DNA of 64,000 nucleotides from Haematobia irritans (lineage: Eukaryota; Arthropoda; Insecta; Diptera; Muscidae). The notes beneath the pieces were generated by a model. That model did no database searches. It saw nothing but the letters and a program-made list of their open reading frames with translations, and was not told the origin of the DNA. A program made the position numbers and the translations under genes. The stretch is from NCBI RefSeq assembly GCF_050003625.1, contig NC_134400.1, positions 48,969,096-49,033,095 of the forward strand, read 5' to 3'. Shown here piece by piece: positions 42,794-54,095 of the stretch (its first letter is position 1; each line of letters begins with the position of its first letter).

Positions 42794-45682
42794 TATACCC
42801 TCCATCATAGGATGGGGGTATATTAACTTTGTCATTCCGTTTGTAACACATCGAAATATTGCTCTAAGACCCCATAAAGTATATATATTCTGGGTCGTGG
42901 TGAAATTCTGAGTCGATCTAAGCATGTCCGTCCGTCCGTCCGTCCGTTCGTCTGTTGAAATCACGCTAACTTCCGAACGAAATAAGCTATCGACTTGAAA
43001 CTTGGCACAAGTAGTTGTTATCGATGTAGGTCGGATGGTATTGAAAATGGGCCATATCGGTCCACTTTTACGTATAGCCCCCATATAAAGGGACCCTCAG
43101 ATTTGGCTTGTAGAGCCTCTAACAGAAGCATATTTCATCCGATCCGGCTGAAATTTGGTACATGGTGTTGGTATATGGTCTCTAACAACCCTGCAAAAAC
43201 TGGTCCACATCGGTCCATAATTATATATAGCCCCCATATAAACCGATCCCCAGATTTGGCTTGTGGAGCCTCTAAGAGAAGCAAATTTCATCCGCTCCGG
43301 CTGAAATTCGGTACACGATGTTGGTATATGGTCTCTAACAACCATGCAAAAATTGGTCCACATCGGTCTATAATTATATATAGCCCCCATATAAACCGAT
43401 CCCCAGATTTGGCTTGCGGAGCCTTAAAGAGAAGAAAATTTCATCCGATCCGGCTGAAATTCGGTACACGATGTTGGTATATGGTCTATAACAACCATGC
43501 AAAAATTGGTCCACATCGGTCTATAATTATATATAGCCCCCATATAAACCGATCCCCAGATTTGGCTTGCGGAGCCTCAAAGAGAAGAAAATTTCATCCG
43601 ATCCGGCTGAAATTTGGTACATGATGTTGGTATATGGTCTCTAACAATCATGCCAAAATTGGTCCATATCGGTCCATAATTATATATAGCCCCCATGTAA
43701 AACGTTCTCCAGATTTGACCTCCGGAGCCTCTTGGAGGAGCAAAATTCATCCGATCCGGTTCAAATTAGGAAAGTGGTGTTAGTATATGGTCGCTAACAA
43801 CCATACCAAAATTGGTCCAATCACACAAAAATTGGTCCATATCGGTTCATAATCATGGTTGCCATTAGAGCCTACCAAAATTTTATTTCTATAGAAAATT
43901 TTGTCAAAATTTTATTTCTAGAGAAAATTTTTTTAAATTTTATTCGGTACATAATCATGGTTGCCACTCGGGCCAAAAATAATCTACCAAGATTTTATTT
44001 CTATAGAAAATTTTGTCAAAAGTTTATTTCTATAGAAAATTTTGTTAAAATTTTATTTCTGTAGAAATTTTTGTCAAAATTTTCTTTCTATTGAAAAATT
44101 TGTTAAAATTTTATTTCTGTAGAAAATTTTGCCAAAATTTTATGTCTACTTTGTCAAACTGAATTATATACGTATTGGATCGATTTTTTTATACCCTCCA
44201 TCATAGGATGGGGGTATATTAACTTTGTCATTCCGTTTGTAACACATCGAAATATTGCTCTAAGACCCCATAAAGTATATATATTCTGGGTCGTGGTGAA
44301 ATTCTGAGTCGATCTAAGCATGTCCGTCCGTCTGTTGAAATCACGCTAACTTCCGAACGAAACAAGCTATCGACTTGAAACTTGGCACAAGTAGTTGTTA
44401 TTGATGTAGGTCGGATGGTATTGAAAATGGACCATATCGGTCCACTTTTACGTATAGCCCCCATATAAAGGGACCCTCAGATTTGGCTTGTAGAGCCTCT
44501 AACAGAAGCATATTTCATCCGATCCGGCTGAAATTTGGTACATGGTGTTGGTATATGGTCTCTAACAACCCTGCAAAAATTGGTCCACATCGGTCCATAA
44601 TTATATATAGCCCCCATATAAACCGATCCCCAGATTTGGCTTGTGGAGCCTCTAAGAGAAGCAAATTTCATCCGATCCGGCTGAAATTCGGTACACGATG
44701 TTGGTATATGGTCTCTAACAACCATGCAAAAATTGGTCCACATCGGTCTATAATTATATATAGCCCCCATATAAACCGATCCCCAGATTTGGCTTGCGGA
44801 GCCTCAAAGAGAAGAAAATTTCATCCGATCCGGCTGAAATTCGGTACACGATGTTGGTATATGGTCTATAACAACCATGCAAAAATTGGTCCACATCGGT
44901 CTATAATTATATATAGCCCCCATATAAACCGATCCCCAGATTTGGCTTGCGGAGCCTCAAAGAGAAGAAAATTTCATCCGATCCGGCTGAAATTCGGTAC
45001 ATGATGTTGGTATATGGTCTCTAACAATCATGCAAAAATTGGTCCATATCGGTCCATAATTATATATAGCCCCCATGTAAAACGTTCTCCAGATTTGACC
45101 TCCGGAGCCTCTTGGAGGAGCAAAATTCATCCGATCCGGTTCAAATTAGGAAAGTGGTGTTAGTATATGGTCGCTAACAACCATACCAAAATTGGTCCAA
45201 TCACACAAAAATTGGTCCATATCGGTTCATAATCATGGTTGCCATTAGAGCCTACCAAAATTTTATTTCTATAGAAAATTTTGTCAAAATTTTATTTCTA
45301 GAGAAAATTTTTTTAAATTTTATTCGGTTCATAATCATGGTTGCCACTCGGGCCAAAAATAATCTACCAAGATTTTATTTCTATAGAAAATTTTGTCAAA
45401 AGTTTATTTCTATAGAAAATTTTGTTAAAATTTTATTTCTGTAGAAATTTTTGTCAAAATTTTCTTTCTATTGAAAAATTTGTTAAAATTTTATTTCTGT
45501 AGAAAATTTTGCCAAAATTTTATGTCTACTTTGTCAAACTGAATTATATACGTATTGGATCGATCTTTTTTGATTTAATATATACCACGTATGGACTTAC
45601 ATACAATTTAGAAGATGGTGTTAGGAGGTTTTAAGATACCTTGCCATCGGCAAGCGTTACCGCAACTTAAGTAATTCGATTG
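42794..45682 (+). repeat. Family B element duplicated in tandem, 1396-bp period
   Basis: Two units begin with the hairpin TATACCCTCCATCATAGG at 42794 and 44190. Each has the conserved 5' block, four or five 153-bp monomers, and the TTTCTATAGAAAATT minisatellite. Unit 1 joins unit 2 inside a T-run (GATCGATTTTTTT). Unit 2 continues into the single-copy tail (TAATATATACCACG) and is cut by the N gap at 45683. Differences between units are few, so the duplication is recent or an assembly artefact. Confidence 0.85.
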
Positions 45683-45782
45683 NNNNNNNNNNNNNNNNNN
45701 NNNNNNNNNNNNNNNNNNNNNNNNNNNNNNNNNNNNNNNNNNNNNNNNNNNNNNNNNNNNNNNNNNNNNNNNNNNNNNNNNN
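45683..45782. other. Assembly gap, 100 N
   Basis: Exactly one hundred N, the conventional size for a gap of unknown length. It separates the family B tail from the SINE. Confidence 0.98.
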
Positions 45783-46072
45783 CGATTCCAGCTTCGACCG
45801 AACACCAAAAAGTTTTGCAACAGTGGATTATGCCACCTCAGTAATGCTGGTGACATTTCTGAGGGTTTCAAAGCTTCTCTAAGTGGTTTCACTGCAATAT
45901 GGAACGCCGTTCGGACTCGGCTATAAAAAGGAGGTCCCTTGCCATTGAGCTTAACACGGAATCGGGCAGCACTCAGTGATAGGAGAGAAGTTCACCAATG
46001 TGGTATCACAATGGACTGAATAGTCTAAGTGAGCCTGATACATCGGGCTGCCACCTGACCTAACCTAACCTA
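45783..46072 (+). mobile_element. SINE-1, nearly complete, head hidden by the gap
   Basis: Begins in the B-box region (CGATTCCAGCTTCGACCGAAC) and runs through ACTCGGCTATAAAAAGGAGG and GTGGTATCACAATGGACTGA to CACCTGACCTAACCTAACC. It is followed by a family B fragment. Confidence 0.85.
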
Positions 46073-46280
46073 AGTATATGGTCTCTAACAACTATGCAAA
46101 AATTGGTCCACATCAGTTCATAATTATATATAGCCCCCATATAACCGATCCCCCGATTTGGCTTGCGGAGCCTCTAAGAGAAGCAAATTTCATCTGATCC
46201 GGCTGGAATTTGGTACATGGTGTTAGTATATGGTATCTAACAATCATGCAAGAATTGGCCAACATCGCTTCATATAAATA
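46073..46280 (+). repeat. Family B monomer fragment
   Basis: About 1.3 of the 153-bp monomers (GTATATGGTCTCTAACAACT, ATAACCGATCCCCCGATTTGG), ending at ATAAATAAAGGG. Confidence 0.75.
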
Positions 46281-46297
46281 AAGGGAACTGTGCGTCG

Positions 46298-46568
46298 CAC
46301 AGTGGTTCCAAATCGCTTTGTTTTGGAAATAATTCTGCAACTTTTGAACGGATAAAGATATCAACATATTTTTTCTTTGTGTGAAAATTGGGGTGTTTTC
46401 CTCTAAGCTTTGGAATTTTGTTTTGCTGTCAACTCCACAATTTTGTTTAGCTTTACAAGTTCTTTCTAGGAAAAAAAAATAATCGAAATCAGTTCAAACT
46501 TAAGAAAAACATTTATCTGTTCAAAATTAGAAGAATTATTTCCAAAAAAGCGATTTGGAACCACTGTA
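46298..46568 (+). mobile_element. Transib-type MITE (271 bp)
   Basis: Termini CACAGTGGTTCCAAATCGCT and, reversed, TACAGTGGTTCCAAATCGCT extend as inverted repeats of about 40 bp (to GGAAATAATTC). The ends fit the Transib CACWRTG consensus. The 5-bp flanks CGTCG (46293-46297) and CGCCG (46569-46573) fit the Transib CGNCG target preference, with one mismatch. No transposase. A fragment of the same family lies at about 51752-51815. Confidence 0.75.
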
Positions 46569-46573
46569 CGCCG

Positions 46574-47088
46574 CCGATAGTAATGGTGTGGCAACTCGTA
46601 TTCATTGATTGTCGGTCAAAATAAATACCGAAAATATTTTAAAGACTGCATTGAAGCCGTGGGCAGACAAACATTTCGACCACAGAAAATGAAAATCGCA
46701 ACAGGAATCACAATTGCACTCTTTACGCATCAACTAAGAATGACTTAAAAATAAAGTTCCTTTTGCTTTTGAGCAATAAAATTAAAACAACCCAGAAAAC
46801 AAGCTCCGCCAAAAATGTAGTGAGGATTTTCCTTTTGGATTTGGAAGTAGTGCAAAATTGGCGCAGAAGCGATGAATTTAACATGGGATTGCCATAGGAC
46901 GGATGTCCTGCATTTCAACAGCCGTTGCACTGAATTTGCATCACTTCTTAATGTGTGATCGGAGTTCTGTATTTAGGATGTGCGTTAAAAAATTTTGTGA
47001 TATTTTGATAAATAAATAGTTTTTATAACATTTTGTGATTTTTAATGCATTCTAACGCTTGTCTAAAAGTTTTGCCTGGACCAATTTT
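46574..47088. other. Less repetitive stretch, no gene recognised
   Basis: Mixed composition with no long ORF. The minus-strand ORF 46745-46930 lacks any family resemblance. Confidence 0.35.
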
Positions 47089-47125
47089 TGTGTGATTGGG
47101 GATCGATTTATCTGAGGGCTATATA

Positions 47126-48060
47126 AAGGGTGATTCTTTTGAGGTTAGGATTTTCATGCATTAGTATTTGACAGATCACGTGGGATTTCAGACATGGTGT
47201 CAAAGAGAAAGATGCTCAGTATGCTTTGACATTTCATCATGAATAGACTTACTAACGAGCAACGCTTGCAAATCATTGAATTTTATTACCAAAATCAGTG
47301 GCAGAAAATCCGCTTTTTTATCGACAAATTTTGTTCAGCGATGAGGCTCATTTCTGGTTGAATGGCTACGTAAATAAGCAAAATTGCCGCATTTGGAGTG
47401 AAGAGCAACCAGAAGCCGTTCAAGAACTGCCCATGCATCCCGAAAAATGCACTGTTTGGTGTGGTTTGTACGCTGGTGGAATCATTGGACCGTATTTTTT
47501 CAAAGATGCTGTTGGACGCAACGTTACGGTGAATGGCGATCGCTATCGTTCGATGCTAACAAACTTTTTGTTGCCAAAAATGGAAGAACTGAACTTGGTT
47601 GACATGTGGTTTCAACAAGATGGCGCTACATGCCACACAGCTCGCGATTCTATGGCCATTTTGAGGGAAAACTTCGGAGAACAATTCATCTCAAGAAATG
47701 GACCGGTAAGTTGGCCACCAAGATCATGCGATTTGACGCCTTTAGACTATTTTTTGTGGGGCTACGTCAAGTCTAAAGTCTACAGAAATAAGCCAGCAAC
47801 TATTCCAGCTTTGGAAGACAACATTTCCGAAGAAATTCGGGCTATTCCGGCCGAAATGCTCGAAAAAGTTGCCCAAAATTGGACTTTCCGAATGGACCAC
47901 CTAAGACGCAGCCGCGGTCAACATTTAAATGAAATTATCTTCAAAAAGTAAATGTCATGGACCAATCTAACGTTTCAAATAAAGAACCGATGAGATTTTG
48001 CAAATTTTATGCGTTTTTTTTTAAAAAAAAAGTTATCAAGCTCTTAACAAATCACCCCTT
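47126..48060 (+). mobile_element. DD41D mariner-like transposon, copy 2, internally deleted
   Basis: Ends AAGGGTGATTC and AATCACCCCTT with TA on both sides (47124-47125, 48061-48062). 935 bp. The 5' part is intact further than in copy 1 (AACGAGCAACGCTTGCAAAT), but an internal deletion then joins AATCAGTG to GCAGAAAATCCGC. It sits in a short family B fragment (47089-47125). Confidence 0.85.
47230..47951 (+). pseudogene. DD41D transposase, copy 2, catalytic domain open
   Basis: The native start at about 47240 (MNRLTNEQRLQIIEFYYQNQ) is out of frame after the deletion junction near 47300. The catalytic frame 47298-47951 is open with the same three Asp residues as copy 1 (SDEAHF, QQDGATCHTA, CDLTPLD). 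It is identical to copy 1 over 217 codons except W for L near the C-terminus. Confidence 0.85.
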
Positions 48061-48062
48061 TA

Positions 48063-48632
48063 GATAGAATTCCAAATAATCAATAAACGTGCTACTGGAA
48101 AATGTGAGTGCATCATGTGAGGGTGATTTTAGAGACATTTTGTGTATATCTCGTATGATTGTTTGTGTTTGTTATTGCGTCATTTATGCTGTTGTTGGTT
48201 GTTTTGATTCTAGAGACAATGGAATGTTTCTTGTGTGTTGTTGGTATCTTTTGTGGTGCGAGTTTTTTTCTTGCAATAGCGAGATCAGAAAGGGATCGTG
48301 TGTGTGTGTGGAGTTGTTTTTCTTTACGGCAGGTATGTATCCTTTGTGACTATTTGTGTCTTTGCGTTTTATTGCTGCATTCAGTTCTGTTGATGCATTT
48401 ATGAAGTGCACAAAATTTTGCAAAATTGTACGTGCGGTATTGGTGTTTATTAATGAAAATACATTTATTCGAAACATTTTAGAAACTGAGAAGTGAATGA
48501 TGTGATGTTAGAGTAATCAAACACGCTTTTTATTGATTAAAAAACAAATAACAGATTAAGGAACTGTACATTTCTGTTAATAGTTTAAAATTAGTGCGGA
48601 TTTTTAATTGATTTACATAAATAATATACAAC
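48063..48632. other. Stretch with GT-rich ORFs, nothing recognised
   Basis: Overlapping ORFs on both strands (48089-48404, 48184-48477) are low in complexity and resemble no family I know. The region is T/G-rich on the plus strand. Confidence 0.35.
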
Positions 48633-49450
48633 ATGAGTGGTAATGGGATGATCTATATTTATTACACATCTGGATCACAAGTTGGAGATGCAACCATTTT
48701 TTTTTTAATCTATATTTTTTATGTTACAGCAATTCCTACAGGTGAGTACTAAGTTCGAGTTTAGCCGCTAAAATTAAAAATAAATCACTAAGAAAAGTAT
48801 AAAATTATACGTCTTCGATACAAATTTACATATAACTTGACGGAGAATAGGCCAAACCAAGTTTTTTATAAAGATTGTTTTTTTTATAATGGATTATTAA
48901 AGAGAAATTGCGATTTTAGCCTCTAAACTCGAACTTAATATCCACCTTAAACACTAAATGCTATACTGGCAAGTGGAAATTATGTCTAATTTTATAATAT
49001 TTTTTATTTCAAATATATTCAGAGAATAATTTCAAAAACGTCCCATTAGTCCATGGATATGATTCCAATAATGTACCTACTGGATGAATTTTTCAATGTG
49101 GTAAGTTTTTCTATAAACGGTATTTTGTCCGTTTTTAATAAAACCAAACTTTCAATTTATTAAAAATAATTATTTTCACTTGCAGGTAGACAGGTCTTGT
49201 AATGGTATTTTTTTTTTGAATATTCTTACTGTTTAATGCTAATTAAGCTGATATCCTTATTGGCTCTAGGAAATACTCTTGAACAGTAAGTTAAAAATCA
49301 ATATGAACGATAGAATTTGATAATATTTTGTATAACTTTGCAATTTCAGATGCTTATAAGACAAATCCGCCCAACAAAAGTTAGCCAAAATCGATGAAAT
49401 TGGACAATTCAATTGAATATAGCAACTTATGCCACATATATCTTTCATAT
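48633..49450 (+). other. Possible gene with very small exons
   Basis: ATG at 48633 opens 36 codons (MSGNGMIYIYYTSG..., with a hydrophobic run IFFLIYIFYVTA) ending at a good donor CAG|GTGAGT (48742). Downstream are segments bounded by splice-like signals: 49023-49072 or 49100 (acceptor TATATTCAG, donor GTAAGT), 49186-49204 (19 nt; acceptor CACTTGCAG), 49270-49285 (16 nt; GGCTCTAG, GTAAGT) and from 49350 (AATTTCAG). Exon 1 to exon 2 keeps frame for 19 codons (ENNFKNVPLVHGYDSNN), but a TGA at 49083 stops it if the strong donor is used. No homolog recognised; could be chance in AT-rich DNA. Confidence 0.22.
48747..48946 (+). mobile_element. Short inverted-repeat MITE (~195 bp)
   Basis: Left end TAAGTTCGAGTTTAGCCGCT and right end, reversed, TTAAGTTCGAGTTTAGAGGC are near-perfect inverted repeats of about 25 bp. 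Interior AT-rich, no ORF. Lies just after the putative donor at 48742. Confidence 0.7.
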
Positions 49451-50018
49451 GAATAGAAAACATGGAAATGTAAATTAATTAGTTTAGTCCTAATAACATA
49501 GAATATTACTCTTTTGAAGAAGCAATTACTAACTACCGACAAGTAACTGCATCCAACGTACTAATAAAAATATATCCTTTATTGTATATCATAACCCATA
49601 ATTTTGTGTAATATAATAATAATTTTTTGAAATATAATACTGGTGATTACAGAAAATTGACTTGTTTTGTACGAAAAATTTCTTAGTTGTATACAGGCTT
49701 GTTGTACCTTTGATTCCTCAATTTCTCTACTTTTTTGGAAATTATATCGACAAACAGTTTATTTCAAACCAATTTCTTAATACAGGTTTCCCAAAAAATT
49801 GTTCATTTTTCCGGATAGCAGGAAAATTTTGAATGAGTTTAACAATATTCTTCCCACAGCATAGTAATAATGAACTAAAATACGATACAACACATGAACT
49901 AATTTATAAGAAAATCATGAACTTATATCGATGAAAAAAATCTTTGGCGCCAAATCATGGTCATTCTTACTACGGGTTAGTTCATTTTTCATAAAAAATA
50001 GTAAACTTTTTTTTCGGT
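49451..50018. repeat. AT-rich stretch with GAAAAAAA-type repeat end
   Basis: No gene. 49790-50018 resembles the element split at 57703-59503 (GTTCATTTTTC, CGCCAAATCATG, TTTTTTTTCGGTGT end). Confidence 0.45.
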
Positions 50019-50080
50019 GTATGCTGACACCATGTACCAAATTTTAGCTGGATCAGATGAAATTTGCTTCTTTGTGTAGC
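50019..50080 (-). repeat. Family B monomer fragment
   Basis: GACACCATGTACCAAATTTTAGC and GATCAGATGAAATTTGCTTC match part of the 153-bp monomer. Confidence 0.7.
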
Positions 50081-51010
50081 CACGAGAATTTCATTTCATG
50101 AATCAATCTCAGCATTTGCCGGAGGGAATACAGTGATGATGTAACATCGATTCGATTGACATAGTGCCGGGCATTCGTATTGTCATACGAGCCCCAAAGG
50201 CGCTCCTGCTAACCTCTTTCTTTTTGACTAAGTAATGGAAAGGAGGCAACGGCCAGTTCGATTTATTATAGAATATCTAACACTTAATTGGTGCTTTTGA
50301 ATTTAGCATTATGGACAAAATGGGACGATGAAATGAGAATGACAGCACTGGCGATGATGAATGCATGCATTACGTGTGAATATCTGTGGCAGCTAAAAAG
50401 TCCAAATGCCATCCCCCTTTATTTCCTGGCATGCCACATGCCACGGATGGATGACTGGCAATGATTACTTGTTCTTCTGGTGCTTTTGTTGTTTTATGTT
50501 GGTGCCATGATGATAATGCCAATGATTATGGCGATGACAGTGGAGAAAAATGAAATAATCGTAATAATTGTTGTAATAAAAGGACAGAGAGATAGAGAGA
50601 GAGGGCGATAAAGAGAACAATGCAAATACTTTGGCTTTGCGGCGTGGCGGATGTCGCTTTCAATGTGTCTTAAAACATTTATGGAAATCTATTAAAAATG
50701 ATCTAAATTGTGGCTATTTGTTATTTTGATGATGTAATTAAGCTGTTTTTTATGATTACTTTGCTTTTTCTGAAAGTGCCATTACTGCGGCTCTTGACTG
50801 TTGTTCGTTACTTGACATTTTCGTTTCTGTTTTGTTATTTTGCTTATATCGCTAATGTCATATAACTTAGGGTGACACAATGAGGCATAGTGTTTTGAAA
50901 TTGAAATTTTGCTGCAACCCAAATTAGGAGGAATATGAAAAATTGTAAATTGTAAGATTGAATTAAAGAGATTCACTTTTAGTTGTTCACAATCGAATTA
51001 CACATTTCAT
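50081..51010. other. Low-repeat island, likely intergenic or intronic DNA
   Basis: Higher complexity than its surroundings, with no TE resemblance and no long ORF. GATGATG and CATGCATG runs and a GAGA-rich tract (AGAGAGATAGAGAGAGAG, 50584-50606) are present, which could bind GAGA-type factors (inference). No promoter can be assigned. Confidence 0.5.
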
Positions 51011-51013
51011 ACA

Positions 51014-51488
51014 CCGAAAGAATTCTCTTCGTTAATATGATGAAATATTCTTTATAACGTCTTTGTTAAAACAACAACATTTTCATTTATTTTCGTAAAT
51101 AGTACAAGGAAAATTTTAGGAATATAACAAACATTTGACATTAACTTTTTTCGTAAAACATTTGTACTTTTAACGAAATGTTCTTCATAAGAAGTACCAA
51201 AATGTTTCTTTGAAATTACCAAGAAGTTTCGTTGAAGTTGTAAAATTTCCGTTATTATTCAACATTTTATCGCATTTTCATATTACTTTTCATTTGGGTG
51301 ATGAATAAAATTGAGGCAACCAAACTGAAAATAATTCGAAAACGAAAGTGTAAAATAGCATACGAAAAACATGAATGTTGTTCATAGACAGTATCAAACT
51401 TTTTCGTAATATGTAGCAAAACGCTTCACAAAAAGTACGATACGATAAACAAACGTTTTGCTTCTTTTTACGAAGCGAATTATTTCGG
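51014..51488 (+). mobile_element. MITE-like element with CCGAAAGAATTCTCTTCG ends
   Basis: CCGAAAGAATTCTCTTCG at the left and its near inverse CGAAGCGAATTATTTCGG at the right, about 475 bp apart. Interior rich in TTTCGTAAA/AACATTTGTACT phrases, no ORF. Confidence 0.55.
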
Positions 51489-51751
51489 AGAAAAAATTCT
51501 CATATACACAGAATCACTAATATATTTCCAAATAAAAGTTGTGTTCCTTTACGTACTACTAGTTACTACTTTTTGCTAGAAACCGTTCCAAAACCTCAAA
51601 AAATAGTAAAAGTAGTAAACAATTTTAAGAGAACAATGTCAAAATGCATGTCTCTTTTAAAAATTTTTTACTACAAGTTACTTGATAAGTTCTTTCGAGT
51701 AAATGTAGTAGATATGTCATAATAAAAATTATTATTTCTTTATAAATAGTA

Positions 51752-51815
51752 CAATTTTTGGAAATAATTCTGAAACTTTTGAATGGATTAAGATATCAAC
51801 ATAGTTTATTCTTTG
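51752..51815 (+). repeat. Transib-type MITE fragment
   Basis: TTTGGAAATAATTCTGAAAC followed by TTTTGAATGGATTAAGATAT matches 46335-46375 (GGAAATAATTCTGCAACTTT). Confidence 0.6.
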
Positions 51816-51957
51816 TTCGGGTTTGTAGGTCCCTAGTGGGTTCATGGGCTGGCCTATAGACGTTAGAAATTGGACACCTCGGATGTATGAAATTTCGTTT
51901 TACTTGGCAAACGCGCAATTATGAACCGATTTTCATGATAGAACTTATATACCTCCA

Positions 51958-52614
51958 CACTGAAAAAAATATTGTCGTAAGGTCAAAGATTGCATGTCTT
52001 TAAAATACGAATGCAAATTTAGCTTAGCATAGAAGACGCATTTCTCTAATATAAAGTTTTTTTCCTTGTCCAAAAGTCGATAAACTTTTCAATGAAGTCG
52101 TATTGTCCTTATAATTAAGTGATTTGACTTAAAAATGGGTATCATAGCATGAAAGAAAAAATTTTTGAGCTAAGGTCAACTTGACTTTAACAATTCAGAA
52201 AAATTCTTTAAATTTAATGAAATTGTCTTTAAATTTGTTGCCTTTTTGTATCTTGACTACAAAGCAAAAAATCGTTCAAATATAGGACATGTTTTTCAAC
52301 ACTTTATTTTAAAGACGTTTTTTACTTGAAACATAGCATAATTTCTACTGGAAGTCGAGTCTGAATTTGGAAAACAAAGTTGTCGTTAACCCGTTTTTAA
52401 AGGACTTTGATAGCATATGAAGAAAACAAGCTGCAAAAACGAAAAATTTTAAATTTCCTTCCTAGAGTCAAGTACACAAAACCTAAATTTAAAAGAGAAT
52501 TTTGTCTTAAAAGTACCCTTATTAGTATTCTTCGCTTCTTTGGCTCGGAATCAATACCAAACTTGTTAAAGTAAAGACAAAATCTTTGGAAACGAGCATG
52601 CTTTTTTTTCAGTG
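51958..52614 (+). mobile_element. Element Y: MITE with CACTGAAAAAAA termini (657 bp)
   Basis: Begins CACTGAAAAAAATATTG and ends TTTTTTTTCAGTG. Interior has AAATCTTTGG, CTTTGGCTCGGAATCAATAC and AAGGTCAA phrases that recur in copies at 53094-53740, 53886-56096, 59960-60230 and 60990-61360. No ORF. Confidence 0.65.
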
Positions 52615-52719
52615 CATAAAAAGATTACGTGTGTGTGCGAATATATCTACTCGTAATATTTGCGAGATATGGGCCTTTTTTTTGGCAAAATTTGAACGAA
52701 GTGGGATAAGTATTTTGTA

Positions 52720-53007
52720 CACACAAAAAAAATTTCACGAAAATTTTTCCAATTAAAATTTTAATTGAGTTTTAAAAAATATTCAATTAAAAATTTAATT
52801 GATTCAACAAATTTTTTAATTGAAACAAAAATCAATCACAAAAATAATAGTATCAGTTGATTTATTAATTGGATCAATTAACTTTTTAATTGACCTTCAA
52901 TTAATTTTTTAATTGATACTATCATTTCTGTAATTGAAGACATTTCAATTAAAAATTAATTGGATCAATTAATTTCGTGATTGAATCAGAAAAATTTTTT
53001 TTGTGTG
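52720..53007 (+). mobile_element. TA-flanked palindromic MITE (AATTGA-rich), copy 1
   Basis: Ends CACACAAAAAAAATTTCACG and, reversed, CACACAAAAAAAATTTTTCT; TA on both sides (52718-52719, 53008-53009). The interior is made of ATTAATT/AATTGA phrases in both orientations. TA target and no ORF suggest a Tc1/mariner-type MITE. Confidence 0.75.
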
Positions 53008-53093
53008 TATCTAGAAGGACAGTTTTAAGATCGTTTATTGTTCTATTTTCTTAACTGCATTACTATTATTCCTACGTATTCTACAGGATAAAT

Positions 53094-53740
53094 ATACTGA
53101 AAAAATATTGACATAATATGGAAGATTATGCAACTTAAATTTTAGGACTCGAAATTTACGTAATGCTAAGGACGAAATTCTTTCAAATAATGACATTTCG
53201 ATTAAAAGAAAGTTTATAATCCTTGCTTCAAAATTTTTTTCATTAAATTTAGGACACAAATCTTTACATTTTGCATCCCTCTGTTGAAGTTGTAGATCTT
53301 TGAAGTAAGGCAAATGTTCCTTAAAATAGAAAAAAAAACATTTTTAATTTAAAGAAATCGTCTTTAACTCAACTTAAGATAAAAACGCTTCAAATAGGGG
53401 ATAAGACTAATTTTAAGGATTTGCATCTTTGGTTTAAAGTTTTTTTTTAGTATTAAGAAAACAGTTTTTACTTTGAAGTACTTGGCATAATTTAGATTTT
53501 GAAACTGGAATTTGTTTGTTCATGAATACTTTTATTAATATATCGCAAACAGAGAATAAAAATTCGATGAATGAGATCTGTATCCAATTTTAATTTTATC
53601 GATCCTAGATTTAAAGCCAGGGAGGTCCGTAAAAAATGTCTTTATATTAAAGAAGCCGCATCTTTGGCTCGGTATCAATACCAAAATCCTTAAAGAAAGG
53701 TCAAAATCTTTGGATCCAAGTAAACTTTTTTTGAGTGTAT
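53094..53740 (+). mobile_element. Element Y, second copy
   Basis: Starts ACTGAAAAAATATTGACATA and ends CAAGTAAACTTTTTTTGAGTG. Shares ACCAAAATCCTTAAAGAAAG and GAAGCCGCATCTTTGGCTCG with other Y copies. Confidence 0.6.
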
Positions 53741-54095
53741 GTGTAACTTTGTGCTTTAGATTAAACGTGTAGACTCTACAATTTGGAATTTCAAAACAAT
53801 ACCACTTGTTTCGAAAAATGTACCAAAACATTGACATACTCACACCAAATTCGGCACACCTATGAATGGACCAAAAGTACCTCTACACTCAAAAAAAGTT
53901 TACTTGGATCCAAAGATTTTGACCTTCCCTTAAGATAAAGCTTCTTTAATATAAAGACATTTTTTGCGACCTAACTGGCTTTAAATCTAGGATCAATAAA
54001 ATTAAAATTAGGGTAAAGATCTCATTTATCAAATTTTCATTCTCTTTTCGCAGTTTATTAATAAAGGTATTCATGTACAAACATATGCAAGTTTA

